Shown: positions 37,122 through 45,021, counted from the stretch's first letter. The stretch: DNA of 64,000 bases from Devosia sp. YR412 (GCF_900110945.1 NZ_FOFL01000003.1:124001-188000); one strand, 5' to 3'. The notes: generated by a model from the letters alone, not told the origin. Program-made: numbers and translations.

Positions 37122-38318
37122 CTAGGCCGCCTGACCCGCTGCCCAACCTGAGGCCCAGGCCCATTGGAAATTATAGCCGCCGAGCCAGCCGGTGACGTCG
37201 ACCACCTCGCCGACGAAAAACAGGCCTGGCACATTGCGCGCGCCCAGCGTCTTGGCATCGAGATCGCGGGTATCGACGCCGCCCAGCGTCACTTCCGCCG
37301 TGCGGTAGCCTTCCGAGCCGACCGGCTTCAGCGTCCAGGCCTTGAGCTTCTGCTCGACCAGCGCCAGCTTCTTGTCGGAGAAATCGCCGACCATGCCGGT
37401 CATGTCGAGTTCTTCGCCGAGCAGATGCGCCAGCTTCTTGGGCAAGACGCTGCCCAGCACGGTCTGCACCTGCACTTTAGGGGTCGCCTTGCGCGCAGCG
37501 CGCAGCACCTCGCCGGCATCCTGATGCGGCAGCAGGTCCACGGCGATGGCATCGCCTTCGCGCCAATAGGAGGAAATCTGCAGGATCGACGGGCCTGAGA
37601 GACCGCGGTGGGTGAACAGCAGCGCTTCCTCGAACGACGTCTTGCCGTGGCTGACGATCGCGTCGGCGGCAATGCCCGAAAGCTCCTTGAGCTTGTCCAG
37701 CGCGCCGGTTTCGAAGGTCAGCGGTACCAGCGCGGGGCGGGTATCGGTCAGCCGCAGGCCAAACTGCGTTGCCAGCTGATAGCCGAGGCCGGTGGCGCCC
37801 ATCTTGGGAATCGACTTGCCACCGGTGGCAACGATCAGGCTGTCGCAGGTGATCGAAGAGGTGGTGAGCTGGACGGCAAAGCCATCGCCACTCTCGTCGC
37901 GTTCGACCTTTTCGACGCCGGTTTCAAGCACCATGGTCACGCCGGCCTTGCGCATTTCGCCCAGCAGCATGGTGTTGATCTGCGTCGCCGGGCCGTCGCA
38001 GAACAATTGGCCGAGCGTCTTTTCGTGGAAGGTAATGCCATGATCCCTGACCATGGCGATGAACATATCGGGCGTGTAGCGGCTCAGCGCCGACAGAGCA
38101 AAGCGCGAGTTCTGGCTGAGGAACCGGTCGCGGCCCTTCTCGATCGTGGCATTCACATTGGTGAAATTGCAGCGCCCGCCACCGGAAATGCGGATCTTTT
38201 CGCCGGCATATTTGGCGTGATCGACCAAGAGCACCGAGCGGCCGCGCCGGCCGGCTTCGATACCGGCCATCATGCCCGCCGCACCGGCACCGAGGATCAC
38301 GACATCATAATGGGGCAT
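37122..38318 (-). CDS. HI0933/YhiN-family FAD-dependent oxidoreductase
   Basis: 398 residues. The N-terminal dinucleotide site is VVILGAGAAGMMAGIEAGRR; other family marks are KIRISGGGRCNFTN, LIVATGGKSIPKMGATG, GLSGPSILQISSYW and the C-terminal GLFFVGEVVDVTGWLGGYNF. HI0933-like proteins bind FAD and possibly NAD(P), but their substrate is unknown. It is 36 bp downstream of the outer-membrane barrel gene on the same strand. Confidence 0.92.
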   Translation of the reverse strand: MPHYDVVILGAGAAGMMAGIEAGRRGRSVLLVDHAKYAGEKIRISGGGRCNFTNVNATIEKGRDRFLSQNSRFALSALSRYTPDMFIAMVRDHGITFHEKTLGQLFCDGPATQINTMLLGEMRKAGVTMVLETGVEKVERDESGDGFAVQLTTSSITCDSLIVATGGKSIPKMGATGLGYQLATQFGLRLTDTRPALVPLTFETGALDKLKELSGIAADAIVSHGKTSFEEALLFTHRGLSGPSILQISSYWREGDAIAVDLLPHQDAGEVLRAARKATPKVQVQTVLGSVLPKKLAHLLGEELDMTGMVGDFSDKKLALVEQKLKAWTLKPVGSEGYRTAEVTLGGVDTRDLDAKTLGARNVPGLFFVGEVVDVTGWLGGYNFQWAWASGWAAGQAA

Positions 38319-38354
38319 GGTTCAATCCGCTTCCGCCTTGGGGAAGCGAGGGTC

Positions 38355-39431
38355 TTAGTCGAAGTGCCACACCGTGCCAATGGTGACCTTGGAGGTGCTT
38401 GGCCCTGAGACCCCGGTCAGGCCCGGCGCATTGTCGAGCCGGCCGAGCAACAGCGCTTCGCCGCGGAGGCTGGCATTGCCCCAGAGCGCATATTCGACGC
38501 CGCCGCCAAAGGCATAGGCCGCGGCTGCTTCCGCCCGACCGAGACCAGCCGCGGCATAGACCTGCACGCCCGGGGTGGGCACGACGCCGAGACGGGCCAG
38601 TGCGAGTAGGTCGATGCCCGCATCGCCGGAGGTGTCGTAATTGACGCCGGCCTGCACTTCGACACCAGCGCGGAAAGTATCGTTGAGCGCGTGAGAATAA
38701 CCGGCAAAGCCGCCCATTTCGAAGCGGCTCAGGTGCCAGCCATAGCCGTAGTCATTGAGGAAATTGAACTGCGGATCGGTAAAGCCGCCGATGTTGAGAC
38801 CGGCATAAAGGCCAGAGAAATCAGTGACCGGACCGGAATTGAACGTGGTAGCCGATGGTGAACCATCGAGCTGCCAGATGGCGCCGGAAGTGATGCGCAT
38901 GGCCGAGACGGCTGGGACGTTATTGCCATTGGGGACCGGACCGAGCTGGCCGATGCCGGCAGCCTCGAGCCGCAGGCCCATACTCTGGGTGACCATGACT
39001 TCGGCGCCGATGCCGGCCTCGAAAGCCCAGCTGTCGCCCATGCGGCCGGCGCCGCCCAGAACATAGATCAGGCTATTGTCGCCGGCGGCAAAGCCGAGGC
39101 GGGCCAGCGCCATCAGGCGCAGATAGGCCGAGGATGCATCGGTGGCCACGGTAGCCTGCAATTCGCCGCCGGCCACGACGCCGGGCGCCACGGGCTGGTT
39201 CCAGCCGACCACGCCGCCAAATTCGGGGCGGATGTCGGCACCGGTAGTGTTGAAATTATTCTTGCGGGCCGAGATCGGACCGGCCAGCACGCCGGCGTAG
39301 AGGCCGTCAAAGGCGCTGGGGGCGGTGAAATCACTCGCAATGGTCGGGCTGAAATATAGTGCATTATCCTGCGCTACGGCGCTGCCGCCCGCCAGCAGTG
39401 CCAAACTCAAAGCCATCAGTGCAGACCGCAT
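38355..39431 (-). CDS. Outer-membrane beta-barrel protein with internal duplication
   Basis: 358 residues from the ATG at 39431, with a clear signal peptide ending at SAVAQ (residue 21). Two homologous halves, about 40-195 and 205-358, share DGLYAGVLAGP / SGLYAGLNIGG, GGELQATV / GVEVQAGV, LMALARLGF / LLALARLGV and YVLGGAGR / YAAAGLGR, alternating in a strand pattern typical of outer-membrane porin-like domains, and the protein ends in WHFD with an aromatic near the C terminus. Function unknown. A perfect CtrA-type site lies 68 bp upstream. The HI0933-type gene follows. Confidence 0.78.
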   Translation of the reverse strand: MRSALMALSLALLAGGSAVAQDNALYFSPTIASDFTAPSAFDGLYAGVLAGPISARKNNFNTTGADIRPEFGGVVGWNQPVAPGVVAGGELQATVATDASSAYLRLMALARLGFAAGDNSLIYVLGGAGRMGDSWAFEAGIGAEVMVTQSMGLRLEAAGIGQLGPVPNGNNVPAVSAMRITSGAIWQLDGSPSATTFNSGPVTDFSGLYAGLNIGGFTDPQFNFLNDYGYGWHLSRFEMGGFAGYSHALNDTFRAGVEVQAGVNYDTSGDAGIDLLALARLGVVPTPGVQVYAAAGLGRAEAAAAYAFGGGVEYALWGNASLRGEALLLGRLDNAPGLTGVSGPSTSKVTIGTVWHFD

Positions 39432-39498
39432 CGACCATTCCCCGAAATCTGCAGCCATCTCAGGGCCACAGATGCTAATGCCGCAACAACATACTGCG

Positions 39499-39514
39499 TT
39501 AAGGCCCTCTTAAC
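39499..39514 (+). promoter_or_regulatory. Candidate CtrA binding site
   Basis: TTAAGGCCCTCTTAAC fits the full CtrA consensus TTAA-N7-TTAAC exactly. It lies 68 bp upstream of the outer-membrane barrel gene (minus) and about 320 bp upstream of asd (plus). CtrA is the alphaproteobacterial cell-cycle and envelope regulator; binding here is inferred from the motif alone. Confidence 0.55.
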
Positions 39515-39598
39515 ACGCCTTCTGTTGCAAAGCCGCACCAATCTCGTGTCCGCCTTTTGTCCCATGACGAGCCGATTGACTAATTCCTATTTGGGAGT

Positions 39599-39730
39599 AT
39601 GACTTCGCCTGCTTTTCCAACCAAGCAGTCAATGATGGCCAGCGCTTTCGACATTGCGGATCTCGCAACCACCCGGGTTTTGCCCGGTGGCGTCGCTGCC
39701 CTCATGACCAAAACCACCAAAACCGCCTGA
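39599..39730 (+). CDS. Candidate leader peptide upstream of asd
   Basis: A 43-codon open frame (or 32 codons from the ATG at 39632) ending MTKTTKTA just before the stop, with the tail codons ATG ACC AAA ACC ACC AAA ACC. Met, Thr and Lys are the end products of the aspartate-semialdehyde pathway served by asd, the next gene. Two hairpins lie between this stop and asd. GGGAG at 39593-39597 is closer than usual to the first ATG, so translation is uncertain. No known leader family is recognised. Confidence 0.35.
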   Translation: MTSPAFPTKQSMMASAFDIADLATTRVLPGGVAALMTKTTKTA

Positions 39731-39748
39731 CGCTTTTCCCCGGGTCGC

Positions 39749-39798
39749 CTCCCGACGGGGAGAGGCTCAAAGCCAAGGACCGCAATGTTCACATTGCG
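39749..39798 (+). promoter_or_regulatory. Hairpins in the asd leader
   Basis: Two candidate hairpins: CTCCC-GACG-GGGAG at 39749-39762, and the perfect CGCAATG-TTCA-CATTGCG at 39781-39798. They lie between the Met/Thr/Lys short ORF and the asd start. Neither has a T-run, so if regulatory they would act on translation or as part of an attenuator that cannot be resolved by eye. Confidence 0.4.
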
Positions 39799-39836
39799 CG
39801 GGGCGGAAACTGGTAAGGGACTGGAGTTCCAAAAAA

Positions 39837-40880
39837 ATGGGTTATCGCGTCGCAGTCGTCGGTGCCACGGGCAATGTGGGCCGTGAAGTTCTCAATATCC
39901 TGGCAGAGCGCAAGTTCCCCGCCGATGAAGTGATCGCTCTGGCGTCGTCCAAGTCGATCGGCCGGGAAATTTCCTATGGCGACAAGATCCTCAAGGCCAA
40001 GAACCTCGACGATTTCGACTTCAAGGGCGTCGATTTCGCCATCATGTCGGCCGGTGGCTCGATCTCCAAGGACTGGGCGCCCAAGATCGCCAATTCCGGC
40101 TGCATCGTCATCGATAATTCCAGCTACTGGCGCTATCACTCGGACGTTCCCTTGGTCGTGCCCGAAGTCAATGGCCATATCCTCGACCGCTGGCTGGCCG
40201 ATCCCAAGCGCGGCAATATCATTGCCAATCCGAACTGCTCGACGGCCCAGCTGGTCGTGGCGCTGAAGCCCCTGCATGACGCGGCCAAGATCAAGCGCGT
40301 CGTCGTCTCGACCTATCAGTCGGTCAGCGGCGCCGGCAAGGAAGGCGTCGACGAGCTGTGGAACCAGACCAAGGGCATTTTCGTCAATGACAGCCCGGGG
40401 CAGGGCAACAAGTTCCCCAAGCAGATCGCCTTCAACGTCATCCCGCATATCGATGTGTTCATGGAAGACGGCTACACCAAGGAAGAGTGGAAGGTGCTGG
40501 CCGAAACCAAGAAGATCCTCGATCCCAAGATCAAGGTGACCTGCACCGCCGTGCGCGTGCCGGTGTTCGTCGGCCATTCGGAATCGGTCAATATCGAGTT
40601 CGAAAACCCGATCTCGGCCGACGAGGCCCGCGATATCCTGCGCGATGCGCCGGGCATTTCGGTGCTCGACAAGCGCGAGCCCGGTGGCTACGCGACCCCG
40701 GTCGAAACCGTCGGCGAATACGACACCTTCGTGTCGCGCATCCGCGAAGACAATACGGTCGAGAACGGTCTGGCCATGTGGGTTGTCTCGGACAACCTGC
40801 GCAAGGGCGCCGCGCTCAACACCATCCAGATCGCGGAAGAGCTGATCGCCCGCGGGCTGAAGTCGCGCCTGGCGGCTTAG
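39837..40880 (+). CDS. asd: Aspartate-semialdehyde dehydrogenase
   Basis: Asd makes aspartate semialdehyde, the branch point to lysine/diaminopimelate, threonine and methionine. The 347-residue sequence has the N-terminal VAVVGATGNVGREVLNIL, the catalytic cysteine in NPNCSTAQLVVAL, and GHSESVNIEFENPISADEAR. TGGAG lies about ten bases before the ATG. It appears monocistronic, bounded upstream by a leader with a short ORF and hairpins and downstream by family A and B repeats. dapF, further down the same pathway, is at 19288. Confidence 0.96.
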   Translation: MGYRVAVVGATGNVGREVLNILAERKFPADEVIALASSKSIGREISYGDKILKAKNLDDFDFKGVDFAIMSAGGSISKDWAPKIANSGCIVIDNSSYWRYHSDVPLVVPEVNGHILDRWLADPKRGNIIANPNCSTAQLVVALKPLHDAAKIKRVVVSTYQSVSGAGKEGVDELWNQTKGIFVNDSPGQGNKFPKQIAFNVIPHIDVFMEDGYTKEEWKVLAETKKILDPKIKVTCTAVRVPVFVGHSESVNIEFENPISADEARDILRDAPGISVLDKREPGGYATPVETVGEYDTFVSRIREDNTVENGLAMWVVSDNLRKGAALNTIQIAEELIARGLKSRLAA

Positions 40881-40902
40881 ACCCAACGACTGCCACAACC
40901 AA

Positions 40903-41032
40903 GGTGTCACCCCCGGCCTTGAGCCGGGGCCCACCCTGAGATGCCCCCACGGCCGCAAGGTCGATCGTACGAGCCACCTTGCGGCTGCGGCACGATCTCG
41001 AGATGGATCCCGGCTCAGGGCCGGGATCCATC
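40903..41032. repeat. Dispersed intergenic repeat, family A, copy 3 (inverted)
   Basis: Starts GGTGTCACCCCCGGCCTTGA and ends CAGGGCCGGGATCCATC, the reverse complement of the copies at 26221 and 28272. An internal inverted repeat CCGCAAGGT...ACCTTGCGG is clear in this copy. It is followed 34 bp later by a family B element. Confidence 0.87.
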
Positions 41033-41065
41033 GCGTTTTGCCGGTCGGTCTTGCGTTAAACCATC

Positions 41066-41181
41066 ACCCCCCCTCAATCCCTCCCCATTCAGGGGAGGGA
41101 AGCCTTCGCTCAGCGGTCACTATTCTTTCTTATCCCTCCCCCTTGTGGGGAGGGTGGCCCCGAAGGGGTCGGGTGGGGGTT
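41066..41181. repeat. Dispersed intergenic repeat, family B, copy 2
   Basis: Contains CCCTCCCCATTCAGGGGAGG, then TATTCTTTCTTATCCCTCCC and CTTGTGGGGAGGGTGGCCCC, ending GGGTCGGGTGGGGGT. Most of this unit is shared with 50143-50271. A short hairpin, CTCCGCT...AGCGGAG (41270-41302), follows before the EamA gene; nothing else is seen in this gap. Confidence 0.85.
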
Positions 41182-41321
41182 GTCTTAGGGCAAGAAGGTA
41201 CCGTGTTTTGCAGGGCCGCCCTGCGTCGAACCATCTCCCCCATCCGCCCAATCAGAGACTAAGGCTTGGCTCCGCTTCGTTTCTCCGCCAAGGAGAGCGG
41301 AGGCCCAACCCAGGTTCCCCT

Positions 41322-42203
41322 ATGCTCTCCCCTCGCGACCTTATCCTGGCGCTGCTCTCCGTTGTCGTCTGGGGGCTCAATTTCGTTTTCATCAAATGGG
41401 GCGTCGAAGAGGTGCCGCCGCTGCTGTTGACCGGGCTGCGCTATCTCTGCGCTGCGCTGCCCATGGTGTTCTTCATCAGGCGGCCGCAGGTCAGGTTCTC
41501 GATCCTGCTGGTTTATGGCCTCGCCATCGGGTTTGCGCAGTTTGGTCTGCTGTTCTCGGCTATCAAGCTGGGCATGCCGGCGGGTCTGGCCTCGCTGATC
41601 ATCCAGACCCAGGCGTTTTTCACCATTGCTTTGGCCATGCTGTTTCTTGGCGAAAAGCTCGGGCGCTGGCAGGCGATCGGCGCTTTGGTGGCTCTGGCCG
41701 GCATTGGCGTGATCGCCTCCGAGCGCTTCGAGATCACGGCTCTGGTGCCGCTGCTGATGGTGGTGCTGGCGGCGTTTTTCTGGGGCGTCAGCAATATCGC
41801 GTCGAAGAAAGCCGGGCAGATCGACATGCTGTCTTTCGTGGTCTGGGGCAGCGTGGTGCCGATCCTTCCGCTGTTTGCGCTGTCTTTCGTGGTCGAAGGC
41901 CCGAGCGCCATTGGCACGGCGCTCAGCCACATCAGCCCGCGCACGGTCGGCGTCGTGCTGTTCAACGGTTATGCCGCAACGGTGATTGGTTTCGGCATCT
42001 GGAGCTATCTCCTCAAGCGCTATCCGGCCGGGCTGATCGCGCCGTTTTCGCTGCTGGTGCCGGTCGCCGGCATGGGCTTTGCCTATCTCTTGGTCGGGGA
42101 GGTCATCACCTCCATTGAAGTTGTCGGCAGCCTGCTGGTCTTTGCCGGTCTCCTGGTCAATGTCTTTGGACCGCGCCTGTTTGCCCGGATGAAAGCCGCC
42201 TGA
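41322..42203 (+). CDS. EamA-family (DMT superfamily) transporter
   Basis: 293 residues with ten hydrophobic helices in two EamA repeats. The N-terminal LALLSVVVWGLNFVFIKWGV is typical, and VALAGIGVIASERF and LLVGEVITSIEVVGSLLVFA mark the ends of the repeats. Members export metabolites such as amino acids (RhtA/YdcZ-like), but no substrate can be assigned. I start at the ATG at 41322, preceded by a weak site; the frame is open upstream through repeat DNA. The stop overlaps the next ATG by one base. Confidence 0.9.
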   Translation: MLSPRDLILALLSVVVWGLNFVFIKWGVEEVPPLLLTGLRYLCAALPMVFFIRRPQVRFSILLVYGLAIGFAQFGLLFSAIKLGMPAGLASLIIQTQAFFTIALAMLFLGEKLGRWQAIGALVALAGIGVIASERFEITALVPLLMVVLAAFFWGVSNIASKKAGQIDMLSFVVWGSVVPILPLFALSFVVEGPSAIGTALSHISPRTVGVVLFNGYAATVIGFGIWSYLLKRYPAGLIAPFSLLVPVAGMGFAYLLVGEVITSIEVVGSLLVFAGLLVNVFGPRLFARMKAA

Positions 42204-43081
42204 TGCCGATACGTCACGTTCTGCTGGCCTTGCTCGTCGTTGCCATCTGGGGCTTTAATTTCGTTGTCATCAAGCTGAGCGTCGAGGCGCTGCCGCCGAT
42301 CCTGGCCGCCGCGCTGCGCTTCCTTGCTGCGGCCTTGCCGGCGGTGTTCTTCATCCGCCCGCCCAAGGCGCCGTTCCGGCTGGTCGTGCTCTATGGGCTG
42401 GCCTTCGGCTTTGCGCTTTATGGCTTTCTCAACCTGGCGCTGGCCTGGGGCATGTCGGCGGGTCTCTCGTCGCTGGTGCTGCAGACGCAGGCCTTTTTCA
42501 CCATGGCGCTGGCCTTTGCGCTGCTGGGCGAGCGACCGAGCCGCTTTCAGGTCATCGGTGCCTTGGTGGCATTTGGCGGCATTGGGGTCATTGCGCTCGA
42601 GCGCATTGCGGCGACGGAGCTTTTGCCACTGTTGATGGTGATGTTGGCGGCACTGAGCTGGGGCGCGGCCAATGTGCTGACCAAGAAGGCCGGCAAGGTC
42701 AATGCGGTCAGCTTTACCGTCTGGGGCGCATTGGTGGCGCCGCTGCCGCTGCTGGCGCTGTCGCTGCTGATCGAGGGGCCCGCAACGGTCTGGAGTGCGC
42801 TGGGCAATTTCGGCTGGTCCGATGCCGGCCTGATCGCCTTCCTCGCCTATCCGGCGACGCTGTTGGGCGGGGCGATCTGGGCCTGGCTGCTCGGACGCCA
42901 TCCGGCGTCTGTCGTCGCGCCCTTTACCCTGCTGGTGCCGATCTCCGGCCTGCTGTCGGGCTACCTTGTGCTCGGCGAGGTCATCACGCCCGTCGAAATT
43001 CTGGGCGCCATGCTGGTGATCGTCGGACTGGTCATCACAGTGCTGCGACGGGCACCACGCGCCATTCTGCCCGCAGCATGA
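42203..43081 (+). CDS. EamA-family transporter, tandem paralogue
   Basis: 292 residues, ten helices, starting HVLLALLVVAIWGFNFVVIK. It is clearly related to the preceding protein along its whole length (for example WGVSNIASKKAGQID against WGAANVLTKKAGKVN), so the pair arose by tandem duplication and may form a heterodimer or have diverged in substrate. The start overlaps the upstream stop in TGATG, meaning coupled translation. A perfect hairpin follows the stop. Confidence 0.92.
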   Translation: MPIRHVLLALLVVAIWGFNFVVIKLSVEALPPILAAALRFLAAALPAVFFIRPPKAPFRLVVLYGLAFGFALYGFLNLALAWGMSAGLSSLVLQTQAFFTMALAFALLGERPSRFQVIGALVAFGGIGVIALERIAATELLPLLMVMLAALSWGAANVLTKKAGKVNAVSFTVWGALVAPLPLLALSLLIEGPATVWSALGNFGWSDAGLIAFLAYPATLLGGAIWAWLLGRHPASVVAPFTLLVPISGLLSGYLVLGEVITPVEILGAMLVIVGLVITVLRRAPRAILPAA

Positions 43082-43106
43082 AAATGGCCGCCCCAAGGGG
43101 CGGCCA
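43081..43106 (-). terminator. Intrinsic terminator of the 43112 EF-hand gene
   Basis: TGGCCGCCCC-AA-GGGGCGGCCA at 43085-43106 is a perfect 10-bp stem. On the minus strand it is followed by TTTT, so it serves the EF-hand gene ending at 43112; it begins 3 bp past the stop of the convergent EamA gene. Confidence 0.8.
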
Positions 43107-43111
43107 CCAAA

Positions 43112-43405
43112 TTATTGCGGTGCAGGCACAGCTGCCGGATCGAGCGGTGCTGCCGGAGCCGCCGGTGCTGCCGCCGCCGGCGGTTGCACGCTGTTGAGTT
43201 CCTCGACGCTGAGCCCGCCGCTGCCATCGGCATCGGCCGCATCGAACTCGGCCTGGCTCAGGTCCGGCCAGACCACCTGCAATTCGGCAAAGCTGAGCTC
43301 GCCACTGGCGTCGGTATCGACATCGGCAAAGGTGGTCGGGGTCTGGGCGATAGCGGCCGCGGTGGCGAGGCCGAAGGCGGCAAGGGTCAAAGCAAGCTTA
43401 TGCAT
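43112..43405 (-). CDS. Secreted two-EF-hand protein
   Basis: 97 residues from the ATG at 43405 (GGAGA upstream). A signal peptide ending near AAAIAQ is followed by two canonical 12-residue calcium loops, DTDASGELSFAE and DADGSGGLSVEE, joined by the linker LQVVWPDLSQAEF, and a Pro/Ala-rich tail. It should bind calcium in the periplasm or outside the cell. The target is unknown. It is a paralogue of the adjacent 43487 gene, and each has its own terminator. Confidence 0.85.
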   Translation of the reverse strand: MHKLALTLAAFGLATAAAIAQTPTTFADVDTDASGELSFAELQVVWPDLSQAEFDAADADGSGGLSVEELNSVQPPAAAAPAAPAAPLDPAAVPAPQ

Positions 43406-43439
43406 CAAAGTCTCCGAAAATATCTGGCCGGTCAGCGGC

Positions 43440-43473
43440 CGAAAAACAACAGCCACCCCCGAATGGGGTGGCT
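43440..43473 (-). terminator. Intrinsic terminator of the 43487 EF-hand gene
   Basis: AGCCACCCC (43451-43459) pairs perfectly with GGGGTGGCT (43465-43473). Read on the minus strand it is followed by GTTGTTTTTC. It separates the two EF-hand genes, so they are probably separate transcripts. Confidence 0.8.
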
Positions 43474-43486
43474 TGAGCGTCAGCGC

Positions 43487-43735
43487 CTAGCTGGCAGGCG
43501 CAGCGGCAGCAGCCGTCAGCGCGGCATATTCTTCGGCCGACAGCTCGCCATTGCCGTCCACATCGGCTGCGGCAAAGGCTTCGGCGGTCAGGTCGGGCCA
43601 GGCCACCTGCGCTTCGACAAGCGACACGCCGCCGCTGACATCGCCATCCACCGTGGTGAAATCGAGCGCGGTCTGGGCATAGGCTGCGCTCGACAGGCCA
43701 AGCACGACGAGGGACGACAGGATGATCTTCTTCAT
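43487..43735 (-). CDS. Secreted two-EF-hand protein (paralogue)
   Basis: 82 residues, start at the ATG at 43735 (MKKIILSSLVVLGLSSAAYA signal peptide). Two loops, DGDVSGGVSLVE and DVDGNGELSAEE, flank the linker AQVAWPDLTAEAF, matching the paralogue 82 bp downstream. The conserved WPDL between the loops is shared by both proteins and may be a lineage-specific feature. Calcium binding is expected; the role is unknown. Confidence 0.84.
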   Translation of the reverse strand: MKKIILSSLVVLGLSSAAYAQTALDFTTVDGDVSGGVSLVEAQVAWPDLTAEAFAAADVDGNGELSAEEYAALTAAAAAPAS

Positions 43736-44122
43736 GGGAGGTGAGCTCCAATGTTGGGGAGATAAAAGCGGCAACCGGTTAGCCGGTCCCCGACGGGTTG
43801 CTCTCCTGCAGCCCGTGAGAAACACAATGCTTGCGCAATGTGTCTCGCCCGGGTTCCAAAATCGGCGCGGAACGGGAAATATCTGGGCAAATTATGGGCG
43901 CCCCGCCCAATGTATAAACGTCAAATTATGCGCAAGTTCTGAGCGCTTGAACAGTTCTAGACTGGCAGTTCTATCGACGTTGTTACTTGGCTTTGCTACG
44001 GCAATCTGGCCGTCACGCGGAAGAATTGACTCATCTCGAGCCATGACGACAATCACGCAACCGTGAGGCAGCGGCATGAACACTTCACGCGCGCGTCATC
44101 GCAAGTTCAAATGGCTAAAAAA
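43736..44122. other. Intergenic region between EF-hand and carbonic anhydrase genes
   Basis: About 390 bp of lower G+C than its surroundings. It holds the promoter side of the 43487 gene and the 3' flank of the carbonic anhydrase. I find no convincing reading frame, tRNA or repeat-family member. A weak interrupted hairpin, GAGAAACACA...TGTGTCTC, occurs near 43818-43848. Confidence 0.45.
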
Positions 44123-44770
44123 TCAGAAGTCGGGGCGGATGAAGTCGCCGCTTTCGCTGTTCATCACCCAGAGCTCGCCGGTCGAAATATCGAACCAGGC
44201 GCCATGCACGGCGATTTTCCCAGCGGCTTCCAGCTCGGCCACATAGGGGAAGGTGCGCAGGTTCTGGATCGAATTGCGGATGGAGATGCGCTCCAGCGCC
44301 GTCTGCTGTTCGGAGGCAGTCATCATGGAATTGGTGCCGAGCTGGCCGGGCAGGTCGCCCAGCATGCTCATCCACTTGCCGATGAAATCGCCTTCATCAA
44401 GCGCTTTGTGGTCGGGGTTGAGTGCCGCCTTGATGCCGCCGCAGCGGCCATGGCCCATGATGACGATATTGGCGATGTTGAGCGCCTTGACGGCAAATTC
44501 GATCGCCGCCGAGGTGCCATGCTGGCCGCCATCGGGCTGGTAGGTTGGCACCAGGTTTGCCACATTGCGCAGCACGAACAGTTCGCCCGGCTCGGCATCG
44601 AAGATCATTTCAGGCGCCGCGCGGCTGTCGCAGCAGGCGATGATCATGGTGGTGGGGGTCTGTCCGGACGCGGCCAGTTCGCGATAGCGATCTTTCTCGC
44701 GGACGTAACGGCCGGCCATGAAATTGGCGTGGCCCTTGAGCAGGTGATCGGGAAAGCTGTGCATGGACAT
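44123..44770 (-). CDS. Beta-class carbonic anhydrase
   Basis: Interconverts CO2 and bicarbonate. The zinc ligands and active-site pair are visible in IIACCDSRAAPEMIF (Cys, Asp, Arg) and IVIMGHGRCGGIKAAL (His, Cys). I use the ATG at 44770 (214 residues), with another ATG two codons later; a GTG at 44812 is also possible and no start has a strong ribosome site. The divergent DUF1737 gene begins 45 bp away. Confidence 0.93.
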   Translation of the reverse strand: MSMHSFPDHLLKGHANFMAGRYVREKDRYRELAASGQTPTTMIIACCDSRAAPEMIFDAEPGELFVLRNVANLVPTYQPDGGQHGTSAAIEFAVKALNIANIVIMGHGRCGGIKAALNPDHKALDEGDFIGKWMSMLGDLPGQLGTNSMMTASEQQTALERISIRNSIQNLRTFPYVAELEAAGKIAVHGAWFDISTGELWVMNSESGDFIRPDF

Positions 44771-44814
44771 TGGATTATCGCTAAGCTCTGACAAGATCAA
44801 CACCGGGAACACCC

Positions 44815-45021
44815 ATGCTCATCTACCGCTTCCTCACCGGCGAAGACGATTCCAGCTTCTGCCACAAGGTCACCAAGGCGCTCAGCGAAGGCTGGGCCCT
44901 GCACGGCTCGCCCAGCTATGCCTTTGACGCCGCCGCCGGCAAAATGAAATGCGGCCAAGCCGTTACGCGCATGGCCAAGGACCAGCCCTATGATCCGGAC
45001 AAGAAGCTCGTCGACTTCTGA
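44815..45021 (+). CDS. DUF1737 protein
   Basis: 68 residues: IYRFLTGEDDSSFCHKVTKA, then SEGWALHGSPSYAFD and a polar C-terminal half. The G-W-x-L-x-G-S-P signature is that of DUF1737, a family of very short proteins without known function. It is divergent from carbonic anhydrase and is followed immediately by a family C repeat whose hairpin could end its transcript. Confidence 0.85.
   Translation: MLIYRFLTGEDDSSFCHKVTKALSEGWALHGSPSYAFDAAAGKMKCGQAVTRMAKDQPYDPDKKLVDF

Noticed and set aside
39580..39792. 70-codon minus-strand frame in the asd leader
   Set aside because: Composition is unlike a protein, there is no ribosome site, and it is antisense to the candidate leader peptide and hairpins.
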